This document shows positions 41,301 through 52,400 of a stretch of 64,000 bases of DNA, in pieces. The number at the start of each line of letters is the position of its first letter. The first letter of the stretch is position 1. Source of the stretch: Darksidea phi. Lineage: Eukaryota > Ascomycota > Dothideomycetes > Pleosporales > Lentitheciaceae. A program made the position numbers and the translations under genes. The stretch lies in contig JASJFT010000060.1 of assembly GCA_030770425.1 (NCBI GenBank), forward strand, positions 1 to 64,000, given 5' to 3'. A model generated the notes under the pieces. It did no database searches and was not told the DNA's origin. It worked only from the letters and a program-made list of their open reading frames with translations.

Positions 41301-42230
41301 TTTATATTAAAAGAGATAATTTTATATCTAAGTTAATAATACTCTAAATACTTACTAGTAAGAATTTAAAAAGTTATAAAATATAATAATTTATTATCTT
41401 TTAAATAAATACTTATAAAGATATAATATAAATTTCTCTTATTAAAAAAGCTATAAATAAATAAGTAATTTAAGAAAATTATAAATTATAATAAATAATA
41501 GTTAGTAATTACTAAATATTATTAGATTATACTATTATAATAGATATTAAAATTAAATTAAATAAAGTTTAAATTAGTTTTAAAGTCTTTATAAAGATAT
41601 TATAAGTAAAATAATTATAAAAATTATATTTAGTAAATAACCTTTATATAAGAATATTAAGTATTTATTAAATAGAAATTATTAAAAATTACTTATAAGA
41701 AAGATATAAATACTATTATTAATAGTAGACGAATTTATAAGAATATATATAAACTATAAGTTATAGTAATAATAAATAAAAGTTATAAATATATATTAAT
41801 AATAGATTAATAGTTAAGTTATATATACTTTTTAATTAAATTAATTATATATTATAGAGTTATAAAGTTAAAAAGATTATAAAAATCTTTTATTTAAATA
41901 GTAAAATATAACGTAGATATTAAATATTTAAAAAATCTTTTTTATAAAATTAATTTTTTTCTTAGAAATAGAGTTTTTTAGAAGTATAGATACTTAGGTA
42001 GACCTTTTTAAAGCTAGTAAGAGGACCGATAGAATACGTCGTAGTAAATAACTTTCTATAAGAACTAGGACGGTCCTTAGAAAGAGGAAGGCTATATTAC
42101 GCCTACTTCTACCGGAGGACTCCCGGATTATTATCGGGCCGGCCACGGTCACGTGCCGGACGCTATATAGTCCTACGTCCTACCATTACGTCTCCTTAAG
42201 GATTCGTCTCATCTCTATCCGAATACAACC
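38312..42230. repeat. RIP-degraded repeat DNA, family not resolved
   Basis: The segment is extremely AT-rich with no intact ORF. Coherent plus-strand relic frames appear at about 39,150-39,600 and 41,100-41,900. No diagnostic transposase, integrase or recombinase motif was recognised. The last 200 bp before 42,230 are more GC-rich but still CA/TG-poor. Confidence 0.5.
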
Positions 42231-42839
42231 CTTTTGCTGCCCCAGCGTTTCTGTGCCTGCCTGTCTACACGTGCCTCACAGATTCCGTCCCGGCTTCTAC
42301 CTATACGTTTCGTAAATTCGGTAGGTAGTATCTTTATTACGTTTCGTTCGAGATTTCGTATATAACTTAGTTTCGGAGTTCGAGGTATTACGGGGTTGCG
42401 AAGGTGAGCGTGCTGCCGCGGGGTTGGCGGTGCGGGGATTTGGCGCTTGGTACAGCGCAACTACCAATCGATCCTGTCCCTCTCTACTTCTCCCCACCCT
42501 CGGTGGATCCCATCTTAGTCGCCTTGAACCTGCTCGCTTAGCGGGAATTATTCATGTGACTAAGTCGCATCAGCTCTGCCTCAGCTTAGCACCGGCATGG
42601 TTCTCTATTAATTAGCGTTAATGTTAACGTTGGATTGCACGCTCTCTCGTTTTGGACTTGTTATGTCCCGTTTTTCGGCTGTGTTTGGCTAGCCATAGGG
42701 CCCATTTTGGTCCCCGCAGTGGGTCCAATTCCGGGTACCTGGTCGTGCTCAAAACGCCTTAGCGCCCACCGCCCGGTGGCAACGACAATCACTTTCAAAG
42801 ACCTTCATCCACGTCCAAAAATTGAGCGCCTCCTCAGCC

Positions 42840-42870
<31 letters not shown>

Positions 42871-43215
42871 TGTGTGTATTCTATTATGGCCATGCACCCT
42901 GCGGGTATGGGCCGTTACGATGCGCCAGCTATGTACATTCTGTTATCATCCACCTGCTCTAGTTCAGAAGCCAACCATGAGACCTGCTTGTCGCCTGTCT
43001 AACGCCATGCTCAACTGCGCCTCCAGCGCAAACCCTATGGCCGGTGCGGTTCGTCCATCCTCCCTGCTAGCGGTGGCAACTCCAAGTACCATCTCATATC
43101 GCGCCATGATGCGTAAGCGAACTGCTGCACTTTCGCTATGCCTTTTCGGTACCACGCCTGGCCTGCCGCTTTAGAGACAATCTAGCTACTTGCTACTTGC
43201 TATATCTCTGCCTCG
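42231..43215. other. Boundary region without a supported gene
   Basis: Composition becomes normal at about 42,230. A short CA/TG-poor patch remains at 42,300-42,395. A (GT)n microsatellite lies at about 42,839-42,884 and begins a 180-bp dispersed repeat. An open frame at 42,635-43,174 runs through the microsatellite and repeat and has no protein-like character. Confidence 0.6.
42839..43015 (+). repeat. Dispersed repeat with GT microsatellite, copy 1
   Basis: A (GT)n tract is followed by a unique stretch starting ttctattatggcc. The same arrangement recurs at 48,711-48,872 with about 90% identity, flanking the NLR/lipase pair in direct orientation. Confidence 0.85.
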
Positions 43216-46061
43216 TTAGGAGTTGCTCTCCTCGCTAAGATCCATGGCTTCTAGTTGCCATGCTACTAGAGATTCGCGAAACGATAGGATATTAGGATGC
43301 TGGGGCCCGAAGACCACTGACCCTATCTTGAGGCAATCTTCCATAAGAGAAATTGCTCTTCTTATTAAACCCTGAGCCTTCAGCGTAAATGCGAGGTTGT
43401 TCATGCTGGTCAGCGTGTCGGGATGGTCTGCTCCGAGCTTCGTCTTGCGAGTCTCCATCACTTGCACCTCCAACGCTTCGGCATCCTTCCACCGGCCTTG
43501 GTTCCTGTATGTCGACGCCAGGTTGGCCATACTGGTCAGCGTGTCGGGATGGTCTACTCCGAGCTTCGTCTTGCGAGTCTCTATCACTTGCACCTCCAGC
43601 GCTTCGGCATCCTTCCACCGGCCTTGGTCCCAGTATGTCGACGCCAGGTTGGCCATACTGGTCAGCGTATCGGGATGGTCTGCTCCGAGCTTCGTCTTGC
43701 GAGTCTCCATCACTTGTACGTCCAGCGCTTCGGCATCCTTCCACCGGCCTTGGTTCCTATATGTCGACGCCAGGTTGGCCATACTGGTCAGCGTGTCGGG
43801 ATGGTCTGCTCCGAGCTTCGTCTTGCGAGTCTCTATCACTTGCACGTCCAGCGCTTCGGCATCCTTCCACCGGCCTTGGTCCCAGTACGTCGACGCCAGG
43901 TTGGCCATGCTGGTCAGCGTATCGGGATGGTCTGCTCCGAGCTTCGTCTTGCGAGTCTCCAATACTTGTACGTCTAGCGCTTCGGCATCCTTCAACTGGC
44001 CTTGGTTCCAGTACGTCGACGCTAGGTTGGCCATACTGGTCAGCGTGTTGGGATAGTCTGCTCCGAGCTTCGTCTTACTCATCTCTATTACTTGCACCTC
44101 CAACGCTTCGGCATCCTTCCACCGGCCTTGGTTCCTGTATATCGACGCCAGGTTGGCCATACTAGTCAGCGTGTCGGGATGGTCTACTCCGAGCTTCGTC
44201 TTACTCGTCTCCATCACTTGCACAAACAGCGCTTCGGCTTCTGGCCATCGGCCCATTAAACGATACACTTCGCCTACCAATACCATGCTCCAAAGCGTAT
44301 ATTCGTGATCTTGGCCTAGTATCTTCCTCCTCGTCTTTGTAGATTGTAGTGACATCGCTTCTGCTTCAACCCAGTTTCCTGTCCTCAAAGCATACCATGC
44401 CGCCGTATATAGTAGTAAGGCCCAGTCCCTCAGGGTGTCTTCCCTCTCTGGCCGCTGTTCCGCAGCAGACTTGGCGTGCGCGAACAGCCCCTGGCACACC
44501 GCCCAATTTTCGTGATTTCCCGTTGGAAAGGCGGCACAGAGGTTGCTAACGAAACGCTCCTTCCACTGCTCCAGTTCATCGTGAACCTGCAGCCATTTCC
44601 GCATCGCGAGCTGCACCAGTCCGTGCATTTCAAAGCTTGTCTCATCTGTGTTCGCGGATATGAACGAGTAATCGCGCAACGTCTCGACGTCGTCTTCAAA
44701 CTCATCATCGCCCGCGCTAGACTGGGATGCGCTGTCTTGGTCCTCCCAGAGCTGCCGCTCGCTGCCGCGCTCGTCTTGCTCTTGCTGGGCGGGATCCTCT
44801 CCTGGCTGAGCCCGAAGCAGCTCCTCGGGTATTCCTTGCCGGTCGAAGAAGCTCATCAGCGAGAGCAAGCCGGCGGCGGATGGCCGTGTCTCCCGGATGT
44901 AGTCGAAAGAGATCTGCCATGTGATGATGATCGAGTTCTTCGCCTCATAGTCTCGACGATGTTGTCCTGCCTCGCTGTCGAGGAGAGTCGTTCTTTTGCG
45001 GTCGCTCTTTCGGAAGTCTGCGAGGTACTGCTGCACGGAGCAGCGAGGTGCTTTCCGGGCAATGTAAGCCGCCGCCTGCACGATGGCGAGCGGCATGTAC
45101 TCTAGCGCCGCGGTGAGTTCGTCGATGCCAACACAGTCCTTATCTTCTCCAAGCTTCTTCCTAAAGAGCGCACTGGCCTGTACCTCGTTCATAGGCTCTA
45201 CGCTGATCATGCAGCGCTTCTCCACAAGCTTTAGCGCCGCGTCTCGGCTACGTGTCGTGACGAGGACCGAGCCGCGCTCGCTGTATGGAATGTAAAAGCG
45301 CAGCGGCTTGGGGGCGCTCCTCGAGTTGGCTGCCTCGTCTCGCTGGGCAACCGGGACATCTACAAGAAAGCGAGCATCGTCCACGTTGTCGAGCACGAGC
45401 AGCCACCGATCCTTGCTACTGCACAGCCAGTCGTGCACTAGCCTAAAAATGTCTGCTTTGGGATCCTTCCGCCCAAAGATCTTGACGCGGTCGGCTATGT
45501 CGCGATAGCTCTGCTCAAACCTCGCTGCATTGCTGGCGTGCACCCAGAGCACCCACGTCTCCGCCGATCGGTCGCGCGTCTGGTACGCATACTCGATGGC
45601 GAGCTGCGACTTGCTTCACACGCGTCAGGCCGTGTCCACGCTCGAGTGTTCCTACTCACCCTACACCGCCAAGGCCGACGAGCGCGGCCCACGAGCCTGC
45701 CTTGACGCATCGCTGGACCTCATCGAGTATCGTTCCTCGTTCGACGAAGTCGGCGTCGCGGGGAAAGGGTATCGCGGCGGACGGGCGTGGTGGGGTCTCT
45801 GGTCGTTCTGGGTAGGGCTACCGTTAGCGCTGGCTCGGACCCTGCGGCAGATGCTCGGATCCTCCCGCGATGTAGCGTACAAGCTGCGATGGCAGCGACT
45901 TGCCTGGATAGTAGTTGTTCGTCTGGGCCTCTGTCTGGCGTTAGCACCGGAGGGTTAAGTGCGCATGGTGTAAGAGGCGGACCGATAATGATTCTATCAG
46001 CGATGTTACCGATATGGCCATAGTTGTTAATGGGAGGCATCTTAAATTGATTCTCTTGCAT
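43216..46061 (-). CDS. NB-ARC/TPR STAND (NLR-like) protein with N-terminal amyloid-like motif
   Basis: Modelled as four exons: 46061-45983, 45930-45881, 45817-45660 and 45613-43216 (894 aa). The introns are 52, 63 and 46 nt, with CTAAC, CTAAC and CTGAC branch sites. The third splits the P-loop codon. Order: motif INNYGHIGNIAD (residues 11-22) and QTNNY (29-33); a PERPETPP linker near 46; FVERG; P-loop GLGGVGKSQ (about 91-99); kinase-2 LLVLDNVDD (about 167-175); GSVLVTTRS (about 210-218); MPLA (about 269-272). The C-terminal half (about 500-870) holds TPRs of the kinesin-light-chain type, seven nearly identical. Such STAND ATPases oligomerise on ligand binding and trigger cell death or immunity through a partner. 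A divergent lipase gene with a matching motif lies upstream. The first two introns are inferred from frame and splice signals (the first has a weak GTCCGC donor); the ATPase and TPR parts are certain. Confidence 0.85.
43390..44270 (-). repeat. 126-bp tandem repeats encoding TPR units, 7 near-identical copies
   Basis: The landmark atccttcc recurs every 126 bp (for example 43,483 and 43,609). Each unit encodes a 42-residue TPR. Differences are confined to a few codons (Val/Ile/Met, Arg/Trp, Asn/Asp), so the copies are homogenised, as in fungal NLRs whose sensor repeats are reshuffled. Two diverged TPRs flank the array. Confidence 0.95.
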
Positions 46062-46746
46062 GCGCTTGTCGCGGTGAACGTGAAAAGGGATCAGGCTGCT
46101 TTAATGCGGGTGCCTACCCCGAGCAGCTGAGCTGTCCATCAAGGCTGAGCCCTTCTATTAATAGTCCATAGGCTGCGATGGACAGTAACGTGTTTACTAA
46201 GTGAGCGGCCACCCTCAAAATACACCAAAAAATCAAAAACCTATCTCTACAACTACCTATTAATAATCATTTAAATTTTTATAGAAGATAGATAGTATTT
46301 AGATAAAAAGGGTATTAAATTCTTAAAAGCTAAAAATTATTATTCCTTAAGATAACTTAAGATAACGCTATTTTAGCCCCCAAATTTAAGAAATCTTTAA
46401 TAACTTAAGTATTATTAATTTTTAGCTTTTAAGAATTTAATACCCTTTTTATCTAAATACTATCTATCTTCTATAAAAATTTAAATGATTATTAATAGGT
46501 AGTTGTAGAGATAGGTTTTCGATTTTTTGGTGTATTTTGAGGGTGGCCGCTCACTTAGAATGGCCGCTCACTTAGTAAACACGTTATATAACTAGTGCCT
46601 CCCGATTATGCAGGATACATGTCAGCTCAAGCTATATTGACAACCTCGACCTTCCAGTACACCTAGACATGGCGCCGTACGGGTTAACTACGTGGTATGA
46701 TGGTGAGAAAGCAGAAGTGGAGTGAGAGCTGTGACAATATATAGAC
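46062..46746. promoter_or_regulatory. Shared upstream region of the divergent NLR and lipase genes
   Basis: The two start codons are 685 bp apart on opposite strands. Most of the interval is a 397-bp MITE. The remainder is 126 bp on the NLR side and 160 bp on the lipase side. No specific promoter element can be named. Confidence 0.5.
46188..46584. mobile_element. Tc1/mariner-type MITE with long terminal inverted repeats
   Basis: The ends are ACGTGTTTACTAAGTGAGCG and its exact reverse complement. The inverted repeats extend about 150 bp inwards and leave a centre of about 75 bp. It is flanked by TA on both sides (46,186-46,187 and 46,585-46,586), the target duplication of Tc1/mariner elements. 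It encodes nothing. The right end carries a partial duplication of the ggccgctcacttag word. Little RIP is visible: the two arms still match almost perfectly. Confidence 0.9.
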
Positions 46747-47836
46747 ATGCTGTTCTATCCGGCTAACGTCAATAGCATCGTCTTCGTCCACGGTCTTCGC
46801 GGAGGAAGAGAGTCGACGTGGATGAAAGATGGGGTGGTCTGGCCGAAAGAGTTGCTGTCCAAGGATATTCCCAAAAGTCGTATCTTAAGCTTCGGCTACG
46901 ACTCTGGAATTGTGCATTCTGACACGGCAGAAGTCACTCAAGGCAGTCTTACAGACGATGCACGGCAGCTATGCAGCCTCCTCGATGATGCGCGTAAACA
47001 GACAAGCACTGTAAGATGTTCTGCTATATCCTACTAAGATTTTGAACTGTCTTTGCGGTGCTGTCAATGCTAACTGTTCCCTTAGGCTGATCGTCCTATC
47101 ATCGTGATTGGCCACAGCCTCGGCGGCCTCGTCCTCGCACAAGTGGTGTATGGTGGCAATGGGGCTACAGAAGGAGACAGCATCCACTCGATAGCGCAGC
47201 ACATCAAAGGAATGATATTCCTTGGTACACCTTTCTTTGGCTCCAAGATTGCCGGGTGGGGTGAAATCGTGCGGCGTATCTTCAGCCTCGTCCAGAAAAC
47301 GGACCAGAACACTTTGAAGAATCTCAAGTTAGACTCAGAGGAGCTCAAAGATCTTCGACTCGGGTTCCCAGACGTGATCCGTAAGCGGAATCAAGCTTCA
47401 GACAAGGTCGTCGTGGTCTTCTTTTTTGAGAAGAAGATGACTTACAAAGTGGTACGTTAGACGAAAGGCTCTAGCGCCGGATGCTAACGAGAACATAAAG
47501 TGGGTCGTCAAGGAAGAAGATGCGTCCTATCCTGGAGTCGGAGAAATCTTGCCCATGCAGGCAAACCATCTCGACATCTGCAAGTTCGATGATGCAGAAG
47601 ATGATGGATACAAGCAAGTGAGGGCGAAGATAAAGCAAGCTATGGAGGCGACTGATATCACTGAAACAAGCACGGTAAGAACAGCCCCGTTGCATGATTC
47701 AGTGAGCAAATTTATGGTAATGCGAGAACAGGGTAACAAAACCTACATTGTCAATAATGACGGCACGATCACGAATCTCGCTCAGGGCGATATGAGAATC
47801 GAGCAACAGACTAACAATTATGGGCAGACCAAGTAG
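46747..47836 (+). CDS. SesB-like serine lipase/esterase with C-terminal amyloid-like motif
   Basis: Three exons: 46747-47010, 47086-47451 and 47501-47836 (321 aa). Introns of 75 and 49 nt have GTAAGA/GTACGT donors and GCTAAC branch sites; both fall between codons. It is an alpha/beta hydrolase of the DUF676/SesB type: VFVHGLRGG at 12-20, nucleophile elbow GHSLGG at 97-102 with Ser99, then a FLGTPFFG block, and NHLDICKF carrying the probable catalytic His233. After the hydrolase fold comes a polar tail with VNNDGTITNLAQ and QTNNY in the last 29 residues. The same two blocks occur at the N-terminus of the divergent NLR. Lipase effectors of this kind are known partners of fungal NLRs. There is no signal peptide or membrane span, so it should be cytosolic until activated. 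Substrate unknown, presumably a lipid. Confidence 0.85.
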
Positions 47837-49494
47837 AGCTTCGATCGGCATGGGGAACAAAGGGCAGATTGTGAATAATATGAATTGAATGATTGTGAGG
47901 CATGCGTACTATCTAGTGACCATCCCCATCGTGCACTAGACTATCTGGATTATGGTGAAAGAGTGAAAGTAACGGTCTATCATGCTATTAATAGAAGGGC
48001 TCAGTCGCCCCGGAGAGGCGTCCTGAAAAGTCACAAGTTCGCGTACCCAATACCACCATGATATTAACACAGGAGATTTAAGCTCAACAGGGAATCTTTG
48101 TCTTGAAGATCTAAGTACAATATCTTTCGTATATACCTATAGTAGGTACTTAAAAAGCTACTCTAGGAGTACTACCCTTATCTATCGAATCTTAGCCGTA
48201 GCCAGGAGGAGTAGGATTAATTTTATGAGGCGTTGAAGGACTATTAGCGTAGGATCCCTACTTCGTTCGCCGGCTTATTTTGAGTATGCCGCGAAGAATT
48301 CAGGCCTACCAGCGCGCGCGTAGGTATCAGACGAAATATTGAGCTTTAGTTATCCTGGAAAACACGAAAAAGCCATGTATTTACTATATATATTACTATT
48401 GTGGGGGGGTTGTTGATGGGGGCTGATCGGCTGCCGAATTCGGTATCGACCCTCCGTCCACAAACTTTTGGGCTAGTACTGTAGCGTCGATTCTTAGATC
48501 AAAGCAGCAGTCGAGATCTCTTCTCAGCTACTTGAAGGGAAATACAACGAGATAGGAGGGTATAAGATAATATAAAGTGAGGCGGCCTAGTAATCGAAGC
48601 CTGCGCTTCGGCAAGTGGATGCTAGCTATACTTGGCATGGCACTACGCTATCTAGAACAACATACAGTACTCTTCTCTTCAGCCGTATCTTATAAACTAT
48701 CGCCTCCAGCGCGCGCGTGTGTGTGTGTGTGTGCGTTCTATTATGGCCATGCACCCTTTGGGTATGGGCCATTACGATGCGCCAGCTATGTACATTCTGT
48801 TATCACCCTCCTGCTCCAGTTCAGAAGCCAACCATGAGACCTGCTGATCGCATATCTAACACCATGCTCAACATAGGAAAGAAAGAGAAAGTGATACGCT
48901 ACCGTATGCTGTTTATGGTTGAAGTTGATAGTAAGCCCGCTGGTTTTCTGGGGTCGCCCCCAGCGAGCGCGCGCGCGCGCGTGTGTGTGTTCTATTATCC
49001 ACCTACATAGACCCTCTGCCTTGCATCGCCACTTCGATCCATATCTGCATCCTTGCGGGGCACAGCCAGCTAGCAAGTCAATACCCATGTGCACCTTAAG
49101 CCTACTTCAACAGCCAGCCTAAAGACTCCAACCTCGATGGCCATCCTTAGGATTCCGTCCTCTCAGCAGACCGACACGCGCGTCCGTCCTCTCGAGCCAT
49201 ATAGAAAGTTTCGTAACTGCGGTCCGCCCACCCAGTCTTCCGTCGCTTCTATTATATGCTGCGCCCCGCAGACTGTCAATCTGTTTCGCGCTGCCTTGTA
49301 AGATCTCTCCAACAAGGCCGACCGTGTCTCGCAGAAGTTCGCCCACTTGTATCCCCTCTGTACCCGGAACAGCCAAGCAACACAGTGTCCTCCCTCCTAC
49401 TAACCAACAAAAAGATCACTGGGCTGAACCCTTTATTATGCATTCGACGTTTGTATTTGAGGTAGGCTGTTACTAAAAAGATCGAAATAAGGGT
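47837..49494. other. Intergenic region with repeats, no supported gene
   Basis: It contains the second dispersed repeat (48,711-48,872), a further GC/GT microsatellite at about 48,967-48,990, and CA/TG-poor stretches at about 48,110-48,250 that look like short RIP-affected remnants. Open frames here are short and run through the microsatellites. Confidence 0.55.
48711..48872 (+). repeat. Dispersed repeat with GT microsatellite, copy 2
   Basis: Matches 42,839-43,015 from the (GT)n tract to catgctcaac, with scattered substitutions and a shorter microsatellite. Confidence 0.85.
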
Positions 49495-52400
49495 CTATAC
49501 AAGTTCAAGCTCGACTGCCTCTGCTCCCTCCACTCCCAAAGCCTCACCTTTCATGATGCCGTGCACATCTAGGAGGAAGTTAAGCGGATAACAAATAATG
49601 CAATGAGTGGCTAGACTTACAGGCATCCCCCACAATGCAAAACTTTGGCGGGGGCAACTGTTTTCGAAGTATGAACGGCACCTTGGCTCCTTGGAAAATG
49701 CACACAAGATCCCCCGTCTGCATGGTTAGAGGTCCGCGACCAATTCTCCCACGGTACGTGACGAAGAAGCTACTTTCGTAGGATAAGCATTCGCGCCGGC
49801 GAATATCACTTCCCAGTTCCTCATTATCTAGTGCTGCCGTCATTCCGGGGTCGTATATTCCATCACCGTTATCCTCGGTAGTGGGGTCGGAGGGCTCCTC
49901 TTTCACAGCGGCTTTACTGCTAGACCCTTCCGGGCCGTTTTCTTGACTGGGGCCTTTGACAGCGATTTTAAGCCCCATATGCAAACCAATCTCCGCCAAA
50001 GCGATAAGGTCTCTCTCTTCGCTTTTAGAGATCCGTGATTTGCCGGAGGAGAAAAATTGACCGAGGAACGATGTATTCGCAAAATCCAGTTGGAGTTCGC
50101 GCGGCGTGCGGGATTGTTGAATCCAACCGTCGTCCCAGAGCGATTGGTACAACAGCCAGTTATCCCTGGCCGAACTTGGCCACGGAGAGCTGGATACATA
50201 AAAAACAATGTCGACAAGCGTTCCTTTGACTGTGAGGACCGGTCCATCAATGGAAACAACGGGCGCTAACTGGCTGTTGCCTGTTGCATTGTAACCTCGT
50301 CGACCCCATTCCGTGAGTAGCACCGACATTGTATGAGGCCAACCGCCGGAATGCTTTACCGCCCAGTTTGGGAGCCAAGATGGCCATTGCTCCGAGAGTG
50401 CTTTTTCAAAACCCTCGTTACTCTTGTGCTTCCTGCAGAAACTGAGCACGTCGAGGTTTTGACTTTGGTGTAGTATGAGTCGGAACGCATCCTCAAACAC
50501 CGCTTTTGCCGACTTTTTGTAATCTGGCACTATTGAATCCGAGCCATAATTGGTCAAGCCGAGAAATGCATAGATGTAATCGTGTTGCTGCGTTGCCAAG
50601 CGATCTCTACCAAGCAAGATGGCATCAAGAAGCGAGACTTCTTCAGGACCGACGGCGTACTTTTGAGCCAGCTGGGTAGCCAATGGCTTCGTGTCGCCGA
50701 CATATCTTAGGCCAGTGAGACTTCGAATGATTCCATATTGGCCCAAGGTCGCCATAACAGCCTCCCAGCTAACAGACCAGGAGCCACAGCAAAATATGGC
50801 ATTCTGAGCAAGCAACACCTCTTGCACAATCCACACCCGCGTCCAGTACCGGCGACTAAGCAATTTGTCGAAAGCCAAGGCATGAGTTGCGGAAACTGCG
50901 GAGCAAACATGACCCCGGAGCGTCCCATACCATTGCCGAAATTTCGGACTGAAGCGAGATCTGTGCTTCTCAATCAGGTGTGCGTAATCGTAAAGGCATA
51001 GCGGGATGAGAGCGTGCCACGTTTCAGCATCCTCTTCGTCAATCCACATGAGGACTTGTCTTGCATCTCGATAGATAGACTGCATGAAGAGTACCTGGCG
51101 ACTTCTCTCGTCCACATTGCTCTGGTCGATACAGAGCGCATCAACCCACAACAGAGCCGGAAGATTTGGATCGCGTATCCGCCGCAACGCTGCAAAGAGG
51201 TTGGCGGTGACCTCCATCTTTCTTCCGTGCATATATATCCTGGGAGGGCCGGAAACAGTCCAGGGATACGAGTCGCTCGAGTCGTTCCAAACGTACGAAA
51301 GAGCGGTGAATGGAAGTCTCTTCACGGTCATGCTGGCTAAGATTGCGAAATCTGCATGAATCAAGTCGCAATGTATTTCTGAGTCTGGTGTGTTGTTAGG
51401 ATGGAGGAGTAGCATGCGGAATTCTTTTCTTGTCGTGCTTAGCGCCTCGTAGGAGTAACTTTCTCCTCCATTGGGCTTCCCATTATCGTCAGTTGGGTTG
51501 GGTTGGCTTTCGACTTGTTCGCTGGGACGCCCTGTTGGATACCAGTTGAGATCCTGTTTTGCCTTGGGTGAAGATGATATTGCACGCAGAACCTGCAGCC
51601 AGCACTGGAGAGACTCTGAGTCGTCGCACCACTCTCCCGTAGCCATATGCTCTTTCCCTTCTGTCCTCAAATCAAGTGATCTGATAAGACCGTCAAGATC
51701 CTTTCCGTTGGTTGCTTCCTCCAGGATTTGCAACGCCTCGCGCTTCGTCCGGTCGGGATCAGCTGATTGCGGACCGGTTGAACCGTCCGGTTCGTCCTCA
51801 ATGGATTCATTGTAGTTGTTGACCAGCATGGTTACCGCTTCTCTCGACAGTATGAGAGGACTCAGCTTATTGCTGTTCTTGGTAGCCTCCTGAAACTGCC
51901 GTAACAGAGTAGCATCTCTCTTCGGGGATGTGGCATGAACGCGTCCATGGTCTCCGGGTACTTTAAGCATCTCAGCTTGGCACCTCCGGATATGCCGGCC
52001 AGATAGCTTCAGGGACAGCTGATCAAGCAAGATTCCCATATTTGCGGCCACCTCAGCCGTAGCTAAGACTCGGCTCGTGTTGCTTTGTTCCTCGCGCAGA
52101 ATTCTACTCACTTCTCTGCTTAAGAGATCGATGAAGAGAGGGGATTCTTCTTCCTCTAGTGACAAGACATGGATTCCGCGAGGGATCCGTAATAAGAGAT
52201 GTCCACAAGCTTTCGGATACAGGACAGGGTTTTTCACGATCAGGGAGCCCTCCTCACATACCAGTCTAAAGAGCTCGGAGAAGGTTTTCCAATCCGCCGA
52301 AAGATTTCCGCACTGAACAGTGACCTCACAGTCTTGCATTAAATCCAGAAGTACCCATGCATAGTCCCACCATGGCCTTTGCAGTAGTTTCAACACTGCT

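Larger units (their letters stand above)
1..42230. other. RIP-mutated AT-rich isochore of nested transposons
   Basis: The stretch is very AT-rich and nearly free of CpA and TpG, while CpG and TpA are frequent. This is the product of repeat-induced point mutation, which turns CpA into TpA on either strand. ATG and TGA are almost absent and TAA/TAG occur everywhere, so no open gene survives. Reading TAA/TAG as former CAA/CAG or TGG recovers reverse transcriptase, integrase, gag and helicase relics, listed separately. The change to normal composition is abrupt near 42,230, with one further CA/TG-poor patch at about 42,300-42,395. Such blocks in ascomycetes are typically heterochromatic and may be subtelomeric, pericentromeric or interspersed; no telomere repeat is visible to decide which. 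Confidence 0.95.

Noticed and set aside
1..42230. Possible centromere or subtelomere
   Set aside because: AT-rich RIP relics fit either, but no telomere repeat, centromere mark or gene-context evidence is available in the sequence.
42635..43174. 179-codon plus-strand open frame
   Set aside because: It runs through a GT microsatellite and a dispersed repeat and has no protein-like character.
43389..44165. Long plus-strand open frames with repeated Trp/Ser/Gly motifs over the TPR array
   Set aside because: They are antisense shadows of the 126-bp TPR repeats; the minus-strand frame carries the NB-ARC and TPR signatures.
45818..45832. In-frame TAA and TAG before PERPETPP, first read as RIP-type nonsense mutations of the NLR
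   Set aside because: They fall inside a plausible 63-nt intron with GTACGC donor, CTAAC branch and TAG acceptor, and removal keeps the frame.
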